From: an uncultured Clostridia bacterium
GTDB taxonomy: Bacteria; Bacillota; Clostridia; Lachnospirales; Lachnospiraceae
DNA length: 64,000 bases
Direction: 5' to 3'
Assembly: GCA_947385955.1 (NCBI GenBank)
Contig: CANDNA010000019.1
Coordinates: 1 to 64,000, forward strand
Shown here: in pieces, positions 1 through 8,806 of the stretch
How positions within the stretch are numbered: the stretch's first letter is position 1
How the letters are laid out: each line of letters starts with the position of its first letter
The notes under the pieces: generated by a model
What the model was told of the DNA's origin: nothing
Databases searched by the model: none
What the model saw: only the letters and a program-made list of their open reading frames with translations
Position numbers and translations under genes: made by a program

Positions 1-544
1 TTCCCATTATCTCCGCCCCGTCTGCTTCCAGGGCGGCCAGGTTTTCATTTACCTTGGTTTCAAGGTCTTTCAAATCGGTGTCCTTTTGTTTCAATCTCTC
101 CGCCGCCAACAATACCCTATCCGGCAATTCACCCCAATGTTTAGTTGTCTTTGGGCTATTCCCTTGTTGACTGGAACGGAAGCCATTTTTATAAACATTG
201 CTGCTACCCATCCCCATCCAACAGCGAACCATAAATTTCCTTGCCCTTTCCATATCCGTTTCAGCTGAACCTACCGCATAGGCATTTTCATATTCTTCAC
301 GGCTATATGGTGTCATTTCAAGCCCTTTTGCAAATTCATCCGGTTGTTCCCGTATCATCCTAAAAAGATTGCAGACATTTCCATCTAAATCATTGATGGT
401 TTCTATCTTTGCCGGGTCTTTATTAAAAAACACGGCTCCACTTCCAAAGAATGGTTCTAAATAAACCCGGTGTTCCGGAATGAAAGAAATTATCCATTCT
501 GCCAGACGGTTCTTTGCCCCTGGATATTTTAGAATCGTTTCCAT
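1..544 (-). CDS. DNA adenine methylase, D12 class (3' end beyond window)
   Basis: N-terminal 181 residues of a Dam/D12-type N6-adenine DNA methyltransferase, which would methylate adenine in a short target site using S-adenosylmethionine. Visible motifs are KYPGAKNRL (residues 7-14, motif X) and EPFFGSGAVFF (30-40, the AdoMet-binding FxGxG motif). The catalytic DPPY motif lies past the left edge. The ATG at 544 has GAGG about 8 bases upstream and overlaps the end of the preceding zinc-ribbon gene; an in-frame ATG at 565 is possible but lacks a clear ribosome site. With its two small neighbours it looks like phage or conjugative-element cargo (inference). Confidence 0.82.
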   Translation of the reverse strand, partial: METILKYPGAKNRLAEWIISFIPEHRVYLEPFFGSGAVFFNKDPAKIETINDLDGNVCNLFRMIREQPDEFAKGLEMTPYSREEYENAYAVGSAETDMERARKFMVRCWMGMGSSNVYKNGFRSSQQGNSPKTTKHWGELPDRVLLAAERLKQKDTDLKDLETKVNENLAALEADGAEIMG

Positions 545-545
545 A

Positions 546-725
546 TTAAGTTCCTCGCTTCCCATTTTTCCGGCAATATGGACATAGCACGTTTTTCCCA
601 ATGCTCCACCCTGCTTTTCTTGCCCAACTTACAAGATGCACCTTTGACGGCAACCATTCTTTGTTTGTGCGTCTGTATTCAATAGCCGTTCCGCACTTAT
701 CGCATGAATACCCACTATAAAACAT
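546..725 (-). CDS. small zinc-ribbon protein
   Basis: A 59-residue protein starting MFYSGYS with two Cys pairs, CDKC near the N terminus and CPYC near the C terminus, as expected for a zinc ribbon. AAAGGA lies a few bases before the ATG at 725; a longer start at 752 has no better site. It sits between an HTH gene and a methylase gene and overlaps the methylase start region, so the three are probably cotranscribed. Such small Cys4 proteins are common in phage and ICE modules. No specific function is recognised. Confidence 0.6.
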   Translation of the reverse strand: MFYSGYSCDKCGTAIEYRRTNKEWLPSKVHLVSWARKAGWSIGKNVLCPYCRKNGKRGT

Positions 726-755
726 TTTTTCCTTTCTGTCCTGCTGCCGCATGGC

Positions 756-938
756 CTATAATGCTTTCTGTGCTACCTCTGCCCGGTAAGGCTCCCCACC
801 ACGTTTCAATTCATTGTAGATGGTTGCCCTATGCACCCCCACTTCATCCGCAATAGCTGAAACCTTTACCCCTGCTGCGTGCATCCTCTCAATGGTCTGG
901 CGGTCCGTGAAGTTCAGCCGTCTATTTCCTTTCCTCAT
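756..938 (-). CDS. small helix-turn-helix protein (Hin/IS30-like HTH)
   Basis: A 60-residue protein that is essentially one HTH domain. Residues 10-45 (TDRQTIERMHAAGVKVSAIA, then VHRATIYNELKRGG) resemble the DNA-binding domain of Hin-type resolvases and the N terminus of IS30 transposases, but no catalytic domain follows. The start at 938 has GGAG upstream. First gene of the three-gene left-edge module. It could be a small element regulator or a phage terminase-small-subunit-like DNA binder; the sequence does not decide. Confidence 0.65.
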   Translation of the reverse strand: MRKGNRRLNFTDRQTIERMHAAGVKVSAIADEVGVHRATIYNELKRGGEPYRAEVAQKAL

Positions 939-971
939 GCCCCTTTATCTCCTTTCTGCTTTTGGTGAAAT

Positions 972-1017
972 AAAAAAAGAGTGCCCACAAGAGTTTTTAA
1001 TTCTCTTGTAGCACTCT
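972..1017 (-). terminator. intrinsic terminator
   Basis: Inverted repeat AGAGTGC..ACAAGAG (978-993) and CTCTTGT..GCACTCT (1003-1017). On the minus strand it is followed by a run of seven T (A-run 972-978). It probably ends transcription from the beta-lactamase-like gene before the left-edge module. Confidence 0.75.
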
Positions 1018-1031
1018 CTTATTTTCTGTTA

Positions 1032-1077
1032 AAAATAAGATGCTTTAGAGTATATTACCCTTGTCGCATCTTATTTT
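1032..1077 (-). terminator. intrinsic terminator (first of a tandem pair)
   Basis: A 12-bp inverted repeat AAAATAAGATGC / GCATCTTATTTT with a 22-base loop, then TTTTTAAC on the minus strand. It lies just after the stop of the class D beta-lactamase-like gene. Confidence 0.6.
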
Positions 1078-1103
1078 ACAATGAAGCCCCACAGTGCCGG
1101 TGG

Positions 1104-2120
1104 TCAGGCATCAAAATATCCGGAAACAAGTCTGACCGCAATTTCCTTCGCTCTTTGACTGGACACATTCTGAGCATCATCCCTTCCCAGGTATACACAG
1201 AAAAAGATCTTTTTTCCGTCATTCTCCGCAAATCCGGTAAACCATGCATCCACTACAACCCCTTCCGCCTTTCCCATTCCCGTTTTTCCGTAAATCTGCA
1301 CATCCCTGTTTTCCTGCTCAGTTACCAGCATTACCTCTTTTAACCGGTTCTGTGTATCCATTGAATACAAAGAATCCTCCCCGAAAATGCGCTCCATCAC
1401 TTCCGTCTGCTCTTTCGGCGAAATTAACAGGGACGACTCGATCCAGAATCCGGTCAACGCCCGGTTACTGTTGTTGGTATTCAGCTTTCCTTCCCAGTCG
1501 GAACAGTCACAGTTTCCGTATTGCAGCTGTTCCAGCCCTTCCTGCATGCTTTCCCGGCCGATCTCATTTGCCACCTCCCGGAAATACCAGACACAGGATG
1601 CCCGGAACGCCTCCGGAAAATCCATATCCTGATTCCATGCTTCATTCCAGAATGTCTCACCGCTCCATGCACGGACGGCATGTTCCGGATCGATCACGCC
1701 GCTTTCCAGCCCTATCAGGGAAGAAACAATTTTAAAGGTGGAACACGGCGATCTGCGGGTACCGGCCAGTTCCTGATTCATTATGGTATATTGGCCGGCC
1801 AGAGGGTCATACACGACTGCCGCTCCGTTCAGCCCTTCAAAATATTCGGACCAGTCCGCTTCTTTTATTTCAGGTTCTGTTGTTTCCGTTTCCGCAGATT
1901 CTGATTCTATGTTTTCTGAAAGTCCCCTTTCATCAGTTTCCGATGCGGCTTCGTTATTTTCCGGCGCCTGCGTTTCCCCGGACAGAGCCTCTTCCGGTTC
2001 CTGCTGCAGATTTTCCCGGGCCGCTTCCTGCCCACGGCTGCATCCTGCCAGAATACCGAAAATACAGAGACATGTCATTCCCAGACCTGTGATTTTTGCA
2101 AAACAATCCCATTTCTTCAA
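1104..2120 (-). CDS. class D (OXA-like) beta-lactamase homologue, lipoprotein
   Basis: Serine beta-lactamase/transpeptidase fold, class D. Seen: lipobox LAGC after a short hydrophobic segment, an acidic Glu/Ser/Thr-rich linker, STFK (about 127-130, nucleophile Ser and Lys), SCV (175-177), FW (Trp about 226, omega-loop region) and KTG (279-281). These match class D enzymes, which open beta-lactam rings; close relatives can also be BlaR1-type sensors, but no sensor membrane domain is present. The start is TTG at 2120 with AGGAGG 6 bases upstream, and it overlaps the stop of the preceding D,D-carboxypeptidase gene (TTGA), so translation is probably coupled. A longer frame to 2333 only shadows that gene. 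Confidence 0.85.
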   Translation of the reverse strand: MKKWDCFAKITGLGMTCLCIFGILAGCSRGQEAARENLQQEPEEALSGETQAPENNEAASETDERGLSENIESESAETETTEPEIKEADWSEYFEGLNGAAVVYDPLAGQYTIMNQELAGTRRSPCSTFKIVSSLIGLESGVIDPEHAVRAWSGETFWNEAWNQDMDFPEAFRASCVWYFREVANEIGRESMQEGLEQLQYGNCDCSDWEGKLNTNNSNRALTGFWIESSLLISPKEQTEVMERIFGEDSLYSMDTQNRLKEVMLVTEQENRDVQIYGKTGMGKAEGVVVDAWFTGFAENDGKKIFFCVYLGRDDAQNVSSQRAKEIAVRLVSGYFDA

Positions 2121-3529
2121 AACAGCCTCCTGCCCCCTCTCCGGCGTCTGTTTCTTCTGTGTCTTTTCATCCTTCTGTATCTGATGGTCCTGTTGATCTG
2201 CATCCCACGTTCCCGTCTTTTCAGCAGAAACCACACGCCGACTCCTATTCCAATGGCCGCCGCTCCCACACAGATTCCCAGGACAGGATAGTTCCAGGAA
2301 ACAGAATCCTCTTCCTGGTCTTTCTCTGCCCATATCTCTTTAAACCGGCTTCTGCCGCCCTCTGTTTCCACTTCCCTGTCTATGACTTTAAATTCCCCTG
2401 TCCCGGCCATAAAATCATCATAGTAATAAGTGACCGTAACCAGTCCTTTTTCTTTTTCATAAGCAAGCTCCATTTCCAGATCGGAAAGTTCCACATTCTC
2501 CGGCATAATCACAAAGATCCGTTCTTTTAACGGTATCAGGAAACAGTGTTCAAGTCCGGGATTTTCCTCCTTCAGCAGCACCAGATAATCGTCCTTATCC
2601 CTGCCGGTTTCCGTCTTTTTAAAATGATCCATCCCATACTCTAACAATGTGACGGTATCCGGGTAAACTTCCGCCCTCTGCTCCTTCATCACCACGCAGA
2701 TCAGCTCCATCTCGCCCTTCCTGGCACAGGTCACCAACGTGTTTTGCGCCACATTGGTATATCCGTTTTTTCCGGCAAACACTTCCTCCCGGTAAAACTC
2801 ACCCTTTCCGATCATCTTATGATGGTTGTACATACAGATCAGATCCTTCTGGCCTGCAGAAGGCTGAATTTCATAATAGGAAGTTCCGGATACCGTCCGG
2901 AATATGTCATATTCCAGCGCCGCCCTGGTAATCAGGGCCATATCATAAGCGCTGGTCACATGATTCTCATCAGGCAGTCCGTGAGGATTTGTAAAATGTG
3001 TATTTTCGCATCCCAGCTCCTTTGCCTTTTCATTCATCATCGTGATAAAATTTTCAATGGTTCCGCCGGTATGTTCCGCCAATGCATAGGCGGCATCATT
3101 TGCAGAGGCCAGCATCACCGCATAAAGACATTGCTCCACTGTCAATTGCTCACCCACATCCAATGCAATATGTGTCCCCTTATCTTCCATGTAAACAGCT
3201 TCCGGCGGTATCGTCACGATTTCATCCGGCTCACAGTTTTCAATCGCCAAAAGCACTGTCATAATCTTGGTAATACTTGCCGGATAGCAGACCGCGTGCA
3301 TATCTTTTTCATAAAGGATGGCTCCTGTAGATGCCTCCATTACAATACCGGACACTCCGCCAATCGACGGGGCCTCCGGCCAGTCAGCCTCTGCCTCTTT
3401 CTCATCCTGGTTTTCCACCGCTTCTGCCTGCATTGGCATAGACCATACCATAAATCCAAACCATATGATACAATACAGCATAACCGCCGTCCGGCCCGCC
3501 CTGCTTCTGATGCTTCTCATCTGTGCCAT
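2117..3529 (-). CDS. D-alanyl-D-alanine carboxypeptidase-like (S11/PBP5) protein with variant KNG motif
   Basis: 470-residue S11 peptidase-like protein that would trim the terminal D-Ala of peptidoglycan stem peptides outside the membrane. It has an N-terminal signal segment (about 14-35), SITK (85-88, catalytic Ser/Lys) and SAN (142-144). The third motif reads KNG (254-256) where KTG is usual. The C-terminal part has a beta-rich PBP5-like domain, one membrane segment (about 415-437) and a very Arg-rich tail. In PBP5 relatives the C terminus is the membrane anchor. Cotranscribed and overlapping with the class D beta-lactamase homologue. The Thr-to-Asn change could alter beta-lactam or substrate binding (inference). 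Confidence 0.87.
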   Translation of the reverse strand: MAQMRSIRSRAGRTAVMLYCIIWFGFMVWSMPMQAEAVENQDEKEAEADWPEAPSIGGVSGIVMEASTGAILYEKDMHAVCYPASITKIMTVLLAIENCEPDEIVTIPPEAVYMEDKGTHIALDVGEQLTVEQCLYAVMLASANDAAYALAEHTGGTIENFITMMNEKAKELGCENTHFTNPHGLPDENHVTSAYDMALITRAALEYDIFRTVSGTSYYEIQPSAGQKDLICMYNHHKMIGKGEFYREEVFAGKNGYTNVAQNTLVTCARKGEMELICVVMKEQRAEVYPDTVTLLEYGMDHFKKTETGRDKDDYLVLLKEENPGLEHCFLIPLKERIFVIMPENVELSDLEMELAYEKEKGLVTVTYYYDDFMAGTGEFKVIDREVETEGGRSRFKEIWAEKDQEEDSVSWNYPVLGICVGAAAIGIGVGVWFLLKRRERGMQINRTIRYRRMKRHRRNRRRRGGRRLF

Positions 3530-3570
3530 CCCTCTTTCCTGCCCTGATCCGCTTCCTCTTTCCCTTCCAA

Positions 3571-3599
3571 ATATTACATAGGTAAGATTTATAAGTCAA
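3571..3599 (-). promoter_or_regulatory. promoter of the carboxypeptidase/beta-lactamase pair
   Basis: Minus-strand TTGACT (3594-3599), 17-base spacer, TAATAT (3571-3576), about 40 bases before the carboxypeptidase start. Confidence 0.65.
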
Positions 3600-3635
3600 G
3601 CATATTTTATAAACTTTCCCATGAAACAGAAAAGA

Positions 3636-3681
3636 AAAAAGAGCATGCGTTCTGTCCGCAAACAGATGGCACACTCTTTTT
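3636..3681 (-). terminator. intrinsic terminator after ilvB
   Basis: Inverted repeat AAAAAAGAG / CTCTTTTTT with an inner CTGT/ACAG stem, between the ilvB stop and the carboxypeptidase promoter. The T-rich arms could work in either direction. Confidence 0.6.
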
Positions 3682-3694
3682 TTCTGATAGCCGG

Positions 3695-5374
3695 TCAGGC
3701 ATTTCCTGCCGCCAGATCATCTCCGTCAAATACCTCACTGATGGCTGCTCCCGGCGAAACCATCGGAAATACTTTGTCATCTTTGGGAATCATACATTCG
3801 ATGACCACCGGACCATTCGCTGCAATAGCCTGTTCTATGGCCGGGGCCACTTCTTCTTTTTTGGTCACGCGGATTGCCTGACAGCCCAGACCTTCGGAAA
3901 CCTTGCAGAAATCCACCTTATCTTCCAGTACGGTCTGGGAATACCGCCGGCCATAAAACAAGGTCTGCCACTGGCGTACCATTCCCAGCACATGATTGTT
4001 GATTACTACCTGTATGATCGGTATCTGGTATCTGCTGGCAGTAGCCAGCTCGTTCATATTCATGCGGAAACATCCGTCTCCGGCAATGTTGATGCATATT
4101 TTTTCCGGCCGTCCCGTCTTTGCGCCGATGCATGCGCCCAGCCCATATCCCATCGTACCCAGCCCGCCGGAAGAAAGAAAGCTCCTGGGCTCTGTATACT
4201 GATAGTACTGGGCCGCCCACATCTGATGCTGTCCCACATCGGTCGTAATAATCGCTTTTCCTTCTGTGATCCGGTCAATCTCCTCTATAATATAGGGGCA
4301 GGAAAGCTCTGTTTTATCATATTTCAGAGGGAATTTCTCCTTCAGCTCCAGAATATGTGCATGCCAATCCGGATGACTCATCCGGTCAATCCTTTCATTC
4401 AGCAAAGAAAGTACTTCTTTTAAGTCTCCTACCACAGAAGTATCCGTTTTGATGTTTTTATTGATCTCGGCAGCGTCAATATCAATATGCAGTACTTTTG
4501 CCCCTGCTGCAAATTTTTCCGTATTGCCCACCACCCGGTCGGAAAATCTGGCTCCCAGTGCAATCAGCAGATCACACTGGCTGACTCCCAGGTTAGAAGT
4601 TTTGGTACCATGCATACCTATCATACCCGTATACATCTCATCCCTGCCGTCAAAAGCGCCCTTTCCCATCAGAGTATCGCACACCGGCGCATCAATCCTG
4701 GCAGCAAACTCCCGTACTTCTTTGCAGGCTCCCGACAGAATCGCGCCGCCGCCCAGATAAATATAGGGGCGCTCTGCTTTCTCAATCAGCGCCAGTGCCG
4801 CTTCCAGGTCAGCCTCCGTATATTTTTTGGAAGAAGGCAATGTTTTCGGCGCCTCCGGTTCATACTCATACATGGCAGCCGTCACATCCTTGGTAATGTC
4901 CACCAGCACCGGCCCCGGCCGGCCTGACCGGGCAATCTGAAAAGCCTTGCGGATGGTATCCGCCAGAATGGAAATATCCTTTACAATATACCCATGCTTG
5001 GTAATGGGCATGGTAACCCCGGCAATGTCCACTTCCTGAAAGGTATCTTTGCCCAGAAGAGGCAGCACAACATTGGCAGTGATAGCCACCATAGGCACAC
5101 TGTCCATATAGGCCGTGGCAATCCCCGTCACCAGATTGGTGGCGCCGGGGCCGCTGGTAGCCATACAGACCCCCACCTTCCCGGTGGCTCTTGCATAGCC
5201 GTCTGCCGCATGGGCGGCTCCCTGTTCATGGGATGTCAGGATGTGCCGGATTTTCTTTTCCTTATATAACGCATCATATATATTTAAGATCGTACCGCCG
5301 GGATAACCGAATACCGTATCCACACCCTGTTCCTTCAAACATTCGATTACGATCTCCGAACCTGTTAACCGCAT
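3695..5374 (-). CDS. ilvB: acetolactate synthase large subunit (copy 1)
   Basis: 559-residue ThDP enzyme condensing two pyruvates to 2-acetolactate (or pyruvate plus 2-ketobutyrate) in valine, leucine and isoleucine synthesis. Catalytic Glu50 sits in SHEQGAAHAADG; the ThDP/Mg motif GDG..NN is near residues 430-460 (AGDGCFRMN then VINNH). The protein has normal family length. Last gene of leuB-ilvD-ilvB, 37 bases after ilvD. No regulatory subunit is in this operon; the candidates are the two ilvH genes at 14.8 and 15.5 kb. The start ATG at 5374 follows AGGAGG. Confidence 0.95.
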   Translation of the reverse strand: MRLTGSEIVIECLKEQGVDTVFGYPGGTILNIYDALYKEKKIRHILTSHEQGAAHAADGYARATGKVGVCMATSGPGATNLVTGIATAYMDSVPMVAITANVVLPLLGKDTFQEVDIAGVTMPITKHGYIVKDISILADTIRKAFQIARSGRPGPVLVDITKDVTAAMYEYEPEAPKTLPSSKKYTEADLEAALALIEKAERPYIYLGGGAILSGACKEVREFAARIDAPVCDTLMGKGAFDGRDEMYTGMIGMHGTKTSNLGVSQCDLLIALGARFSDRVVGNTEKFAAGAKVLHIDIDAAEINKNIKTDTSVVGDLKEVLSLLNERIDRMSHPDWHAHILELKEKFPLKYDKTELSCPYIIEEIDRITEGKAIITTDVGQHQMWAAQYYQYTEPRSFLSSGGLGTMGYGLGACIGAKTGRPEKICINIAGDGCFRMNMNELATASRYQIPIIQVVINNHVLGMVRQWQTLFYGRRYSQTVLEDKVDFCKVSEGLGCQAIRVTKKEEVAPAIEQAIAANGPVVIECMIPKDDKVFPMVSPGAAISEVFDGDDLAAGNA

Positions 5375-5411
5375 CTGTTTTCCTTTCCTCCTGTACTTTT
5401 TTTCTGTTTCC

Positions 5412-7085
5412 TTAAGACTGTTTTTTTACCTCCAGAATCGCCCCTCTGTTGCCGCTTGTTACCATTTCACGATACCTTGCCAGATACCCGGTCGTCACTT
5501 TCGGCTCTCTTGGCTGCCAATTGGCTCTTCGTGCTGCCAGCACTTCGTCGGATACGTTTACGTTCAACGTATTTTCCGGAATATTGATGCTGATGATGTC
5601 TCCTTCTTCCACAAGGGCAATCGGCCCGCCTACGGCTGCTTCCGGAGACACATGTCCGATGGAGGCGCCGCGGGAAGCGCCGGAAAATCTTCCGTCCGTA
5701 ATCAGCGCCACACTGGAGCCAAGCCCCATGCCTGCAATCGCAGAGGTGGGATTGAGCATCTCCCGCATACCGGGCCCTCCCTTCGGGCCTTCATAGCGGA
5801 TTACCACCACATCCCCTTCTTTGATCCTGCCGCCGGTAATTGCGGCGATCGCGTCCTCTTCACAGTCAAATACCCTCGCAGGGCCCTCATGTACCATCAT
5901 TTCCGGTACCACAGCCGAACGCTTCACCACACCCGAGTCAGGCGCCAGATTCCCCTTCAGTACAGCGATACCGCCCGTTTCCGAATAAGGGTTTTCAATG
6001 GGCCGGATCACTTCCGGATCCCGGTTCACACAGTCTTTTATATTTTCTCCCACCGTTTTGCCCGTTACGGTAGGCAGATCGGTATACAGAAGATTTTTCC
6101 GATCCAGTTCATGCATTACCGCATACACACCGCCGGCTTCGTTCAAATCCTCCATATAGGTCGGTCCTGCAGGCGCCAGATGGCACAGATTGGGTGTCTT
6201 TGCTGACAGCTCATTGGCAATATCCAGATTCAGTTCCACACCCGCTTCGTGGGCAATGGCAGGAAGATGCAGCATGGAATTGGTGGAGCATCCCAGCGCC
6301 ATATCCACAGTCAATGCATTCAGAAAGGCTTTTTCCGTCATAATGTCCCTGGGCTTTCTGTCCTGTCTGACCAGTTCCATAATCTGCATGCCCGCGTGCT
6401 TTGCCAGACGGATCCGCTCAGAATACACAGCAGGAATCGTACCGTTTCCCTTAAGCCCCATACCCAGCGCCTCTGTCAGACAGTTCATGGAATTGGCCGT
6501 ATACATACCGGAACAGGAACCACAGGTAGGACAGCACTTCTCTTCCATTTCTTCCAGCTCTTCCATCGTCATCGTACCGGCGGCCACACTGCCTACGGCT
6601 TCAAACATGGAAGAGAGGCTTCTCTTCTTTCCCCCTACCCGGCCTGCCATCATCGGCCCGCCGGATACAAAAATAGTGGGGATGTTCACTCTTGCCGCCG
6701 CCATCAAAAGCCCCGGCACATTTTTATCACAGTTGGGCACACATACCAGCCCGTCAAAACCATGTGCCAGTGCCATGCATTCCGTACTGTCCGCAATCAG
6801 ATCTCTGGTTACCAGAGAATACTTCATACCGATATGTCCCATAGCAATCCCGTCGCATACCGCAATCGCCGGAAATACCACCGGTGTTCCGCCGGCCATT
6901 GCCACTCCCATTTTTACCGCTTCCACGATTTTATCCAGGTTCATATGCCCCGGAACGATCTCATTATAAGAGCTGACAATCCCGATCAACGGACGTTCCC
7001 GCTCTTCCCGGGTATACCCCAATGCATTAAACAGACTCCTGTGGGGCGCCTGCTGCACTCCCTTTTTTACCGAATCACTTCTCAT
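5412..7085 (-). CDS. ilvD: dihydroxy-acid dehydratase
   Basis: 557-residue iron-sulfur dehydratase that converts 2,3-dihydroxy acids to 2-keto acids, the third common step of branched-chain amino acid synthesis. Conserved Cys motifs are PNCDKNVPG (about 117) and [10 protein letters not shown] (about 190); [11 protein letters not shown] lies in the C-terminal half. Length is typical. Its ATG overlaps the leuB stop by 4 bases (ATGA), indicating translational coupling. ilvB follows after 37 bases. Confidence 0.96.
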   Translation of the reverse strand: MRSDSVKKGVQQAPHRSLFNALGYTREERERPLIGIVSSYNEIVPGHMNLDKIVEAVKMGVAMAGGTPVVFPAIAVCDGIAMGHIGMKYSLVTRDLIADSTECMALAHGFDGLVCVPNCDKNVPGLLMAAARVNIPTIFVSGGPMMAGRVGGKKRSLSSMFEAVGSVAAGTMTMEELEEMEEKCCPTCGSCSGMYTANSMNCLTEALGMGLKGNGTIPAVYSERIRLAKHAGMQIMELVRQDRKPRDIMTEKAFLNALTVDMALGCSTNSMLHLPAIAHEAGVELNLDIANELSAKTPNLCHLAPAGPTYMEDLNEAGGVYAVMHELDRKNLLYTDLPTVTGKTVGENIKDCVNRDPEVIRPIENPYSETGGIAVLKGNLAPDSGVVKRSAVVPEMMVHEGPARVFDCEEDAIAAITGGRIKEGDVVVIRYEGPKGGPGMREMLNPTSAIAGMGLGSSVALITDGRFSGASRGASIGHVSPEAAVGGPIALVEEGDIISINIPENTLNVNVSDEVLAARRANWQPREPKVTTGYLARYREMVTSGNRGAILEVKKQS

Positions 7086-8191
7086 CCCTGCTCTCCTCCT
7101 TCCAGATGTTCTGCAATCAGACGTCCCATTTCCCGGCAGCCCACCTGTTTACATCCCGGCGACATAATATCTGCTGTCCGCCATCCCTCCTGCAGCACAG
7201 CCTTGACCGCTCTGTCAACCGCATCCGCTTCCCTGTCCAGATCAAAACTGTAACGAAGCATCATAGAAGCCGAAAGAATGGTTGCAATCGGGTTGGCAAT
7301 GTCCGCACCTGCAATATCCGGCGCAGAACCGTGGCTTGGTTCATACAGCCCGAACTTTGTATCATTCAGACTGGCAGAAGCCAGCATTCCGATGGAGCCC
7401 GTCACCATACTGGCTTCATCTGAAAGAATATCTCCAAACATATTTTCTGTTAAAATCACATCAAACTGGGCCGGGTCCTTTACAAGCTGCATCGCACAGT
7501 TGTCCACCAGCATATGGGAAAGCGCCACATCCGGATATCCCTTTGCCACCTCTTCCACCACGGCTCTCCACAGTCTGGAAGAATCCAGCACATTGGCCTT
7601 GTCCACGCTGGTCACCTTTTTCTTTCTCTTTTGCGCAATTTCAAACCCTTTTATGGCAATCCGGCGTATCTCTTCTTCACTGTAAGTCAGAGTATCCACC
7701 GCATGACGCATCCCGTTTTCCGTATAGGTCTTTCTTTCCCCGAAATAAAGGCCCCCTGTCAGCTCCCGCATAATCAGCATATCGAAACCGCCCTGCCTGA
7801 TCTCCCCCCGCAGCGGGCAGGCATCTGCCAGTTCTTCATACAGCACTGCCGGTCGCAGATTGGCAAACAGCCCAAGTGCCTTGCGGATTCCCAGAAGCCC
7901 CGCCTCCGGCCTCTTATCCGGCGGCAGCCTGTACCAGGGAGATTTTGCCGCATCTCCTCCGATGGAACCCATCAGCACCGCATCTGCAGCCTTTGCGTCT
8001 GCAATCGCCTCTTCTGTCAAAGGCACCCCGTGCACATCAATGGATGCCCCGCCCAGCAGCACCTCTTTATATGTAATTTCATGTCCATACAACTCTGCCG
8101 TCCGATCCAGCACAGCCCTGGCCTGCGTCACGATTTCCGGACCGATTCCGTCACCCGGTATACATACGATATTCAGCTTCATTTTCTTCAC
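7082..8191 (-). CDS. leuB: 3-isopropylmalate dehydrogenase
   Basis: 369-residue NAD-dependent decarboxylating dehydrogenase of leucine synthesis. Signature [11 protein letters not shown] is near residue 280 and the dinucleotide-fold start GDGIGPEIV is at the N terminus. A homologous isocitrate dehydrogenase is excluded because the window carries a separate, typical icd and this gene is in a leucine/valine operon. First gene of leuB-ilvD-ilvB. leuA and leuCD are not in the window. Confidence 0.94.
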   Translation of the reverse strand: MKKMKLNIVCIPGDGIGPEIVTQARAVLDRTAELYGHEITYKEVLLGGASIDVHGVPLTEEAIADAKAADAVLMGSIGGDAAKSPWYRLPPDKRPEAGLLGIRKALGLFANLRPAVLYEELADACPLRGEIRQGGFDMLIMRELTGGLYFGERKTYTENGMRHAVDTLTYSEEEIRRIAIKGFEIAQKRKKKVTSVDKANVLDSSRLWRAVVEEVAKGYPDVALSHMLVDNCAMQLVKDPAQFDVILTENMFGDILSDEASMVTGSIGMLASASLNDTKFGLYEPSHGSAPDIAGADIANPIATILSASMMLRYSFDLDREADAVDRAVKAVLQEGWRTADIMSPGCKQVGCREMGRLIAEHLEGGEQG

Positions 8192-8354
8192 ACTCCTGCT
8201 TCACCATATTTCATTCAGTGTATCATAAATCCCATAATCTTTACAATGCATAATATTTATGGATGTCATAACCGATAATTATACTAATAAGACCTGACAA
8301 CAGGAAAACACTTTACTTTAACGCTTTACAATAACAAGAACTTTCCTGTGAAAT

Positions 8355-8385
8355 GAAAAAGCTCCGGACTTCCCAATCCAAAGCT
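8355..8385 (-). terminator. intrinsic terminator after yajC
   Basis: Nine-pair stem with two G-U pairs (8360-8368 against 8377-8385), followed on the minus strand by TTTTTC. Positions 8192-8354 are an AT-rich region that must hold the leuB promoter; no convincing -35/-10 pair was found there. Confidence 0.55.
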
Positions 8386-8408
8386 CTTTTCCCCGCAGGT
8401 CTTTCCCT

Positions 8409-8717
8409 TTATTTCTCAAACGCCTTTTCAACCTGTGCAATTGCCGTTTTCTGCATGGGAATACGGCAGTTTTTGTTATTGCCGAACTCTACGATTACCG
8501 TATCATCCGTAATGTCAATTACGATTCCATAAAAACCACTGGTCGTCAGGATGCTGTCTCCGATCTCCAATGTGGAAAGCATGGCGCCTACCCGCTTCTG
8601 TTCTTTTTTCTGCGGACGAATCATCATAAAATAAACAAAGACGCAAATGATTACCACATATACAAGCAAAGCCATTCCCGAACCGTCACCACCCGGTGCT
8701 GTTAACAAGATTCCCAT
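8409..8717 (-). CDS. yajC: preprotein translocase subunit YajC
   Basis: 102-residue protein with one N-terminal membrane segment (about 14-33), then the family motif MIRPQKKEQKR and a small soluble domain with a DSILTTSGFYG stretch. YajC is an accessory subunit of the Sec translocon with SecDF. Lies 89 bases after tgt, the usual tgt-yajC order, so they are probably one transcript. Confidence 0.93.
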   Translation of the reverse strand: MGILLTAPGGDGSGMALLVYVVIICVFVYFMMIRPQKKEQKRVGAMLSTLEIGDSILTTSGFYGIVIDITDDTVIVEFGNNKNCRIPMQKTAIAQVEKAFEK

Positions 8718-8806
8718 TCCTTTTCCTCCTAATCAAAATACAATCTAACGAATATCATACCGAAAATCCAGCCATTGGGCAAGCCTTTTCTGCAAAATAT
8801 TGTTTT

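Noticed and set aside
2121-2333. Longer start for the beta-lactamase-like gene
   Set aside because: It would overlap the carboxypeptidase gene by 200 bases and place 70 residues before the lipoprotein signal; the TTG with AGGAGG is much better.
5652-7253. Long plus-strand open frames over ilvD
   Set aside because: They have no ribosome sites, are rich in His, Arg, Pro and Cys as expected for antisense shadows, and lie opposite a clear gene.
8192-8354. T-box leader for leuB-ilvD-ilvB
   Set aside because: Too short, and no T-box sequence (TGG near an antiterminator) or Stem I specifier pattern can be seen; the same holds for ilvH-ilvC.
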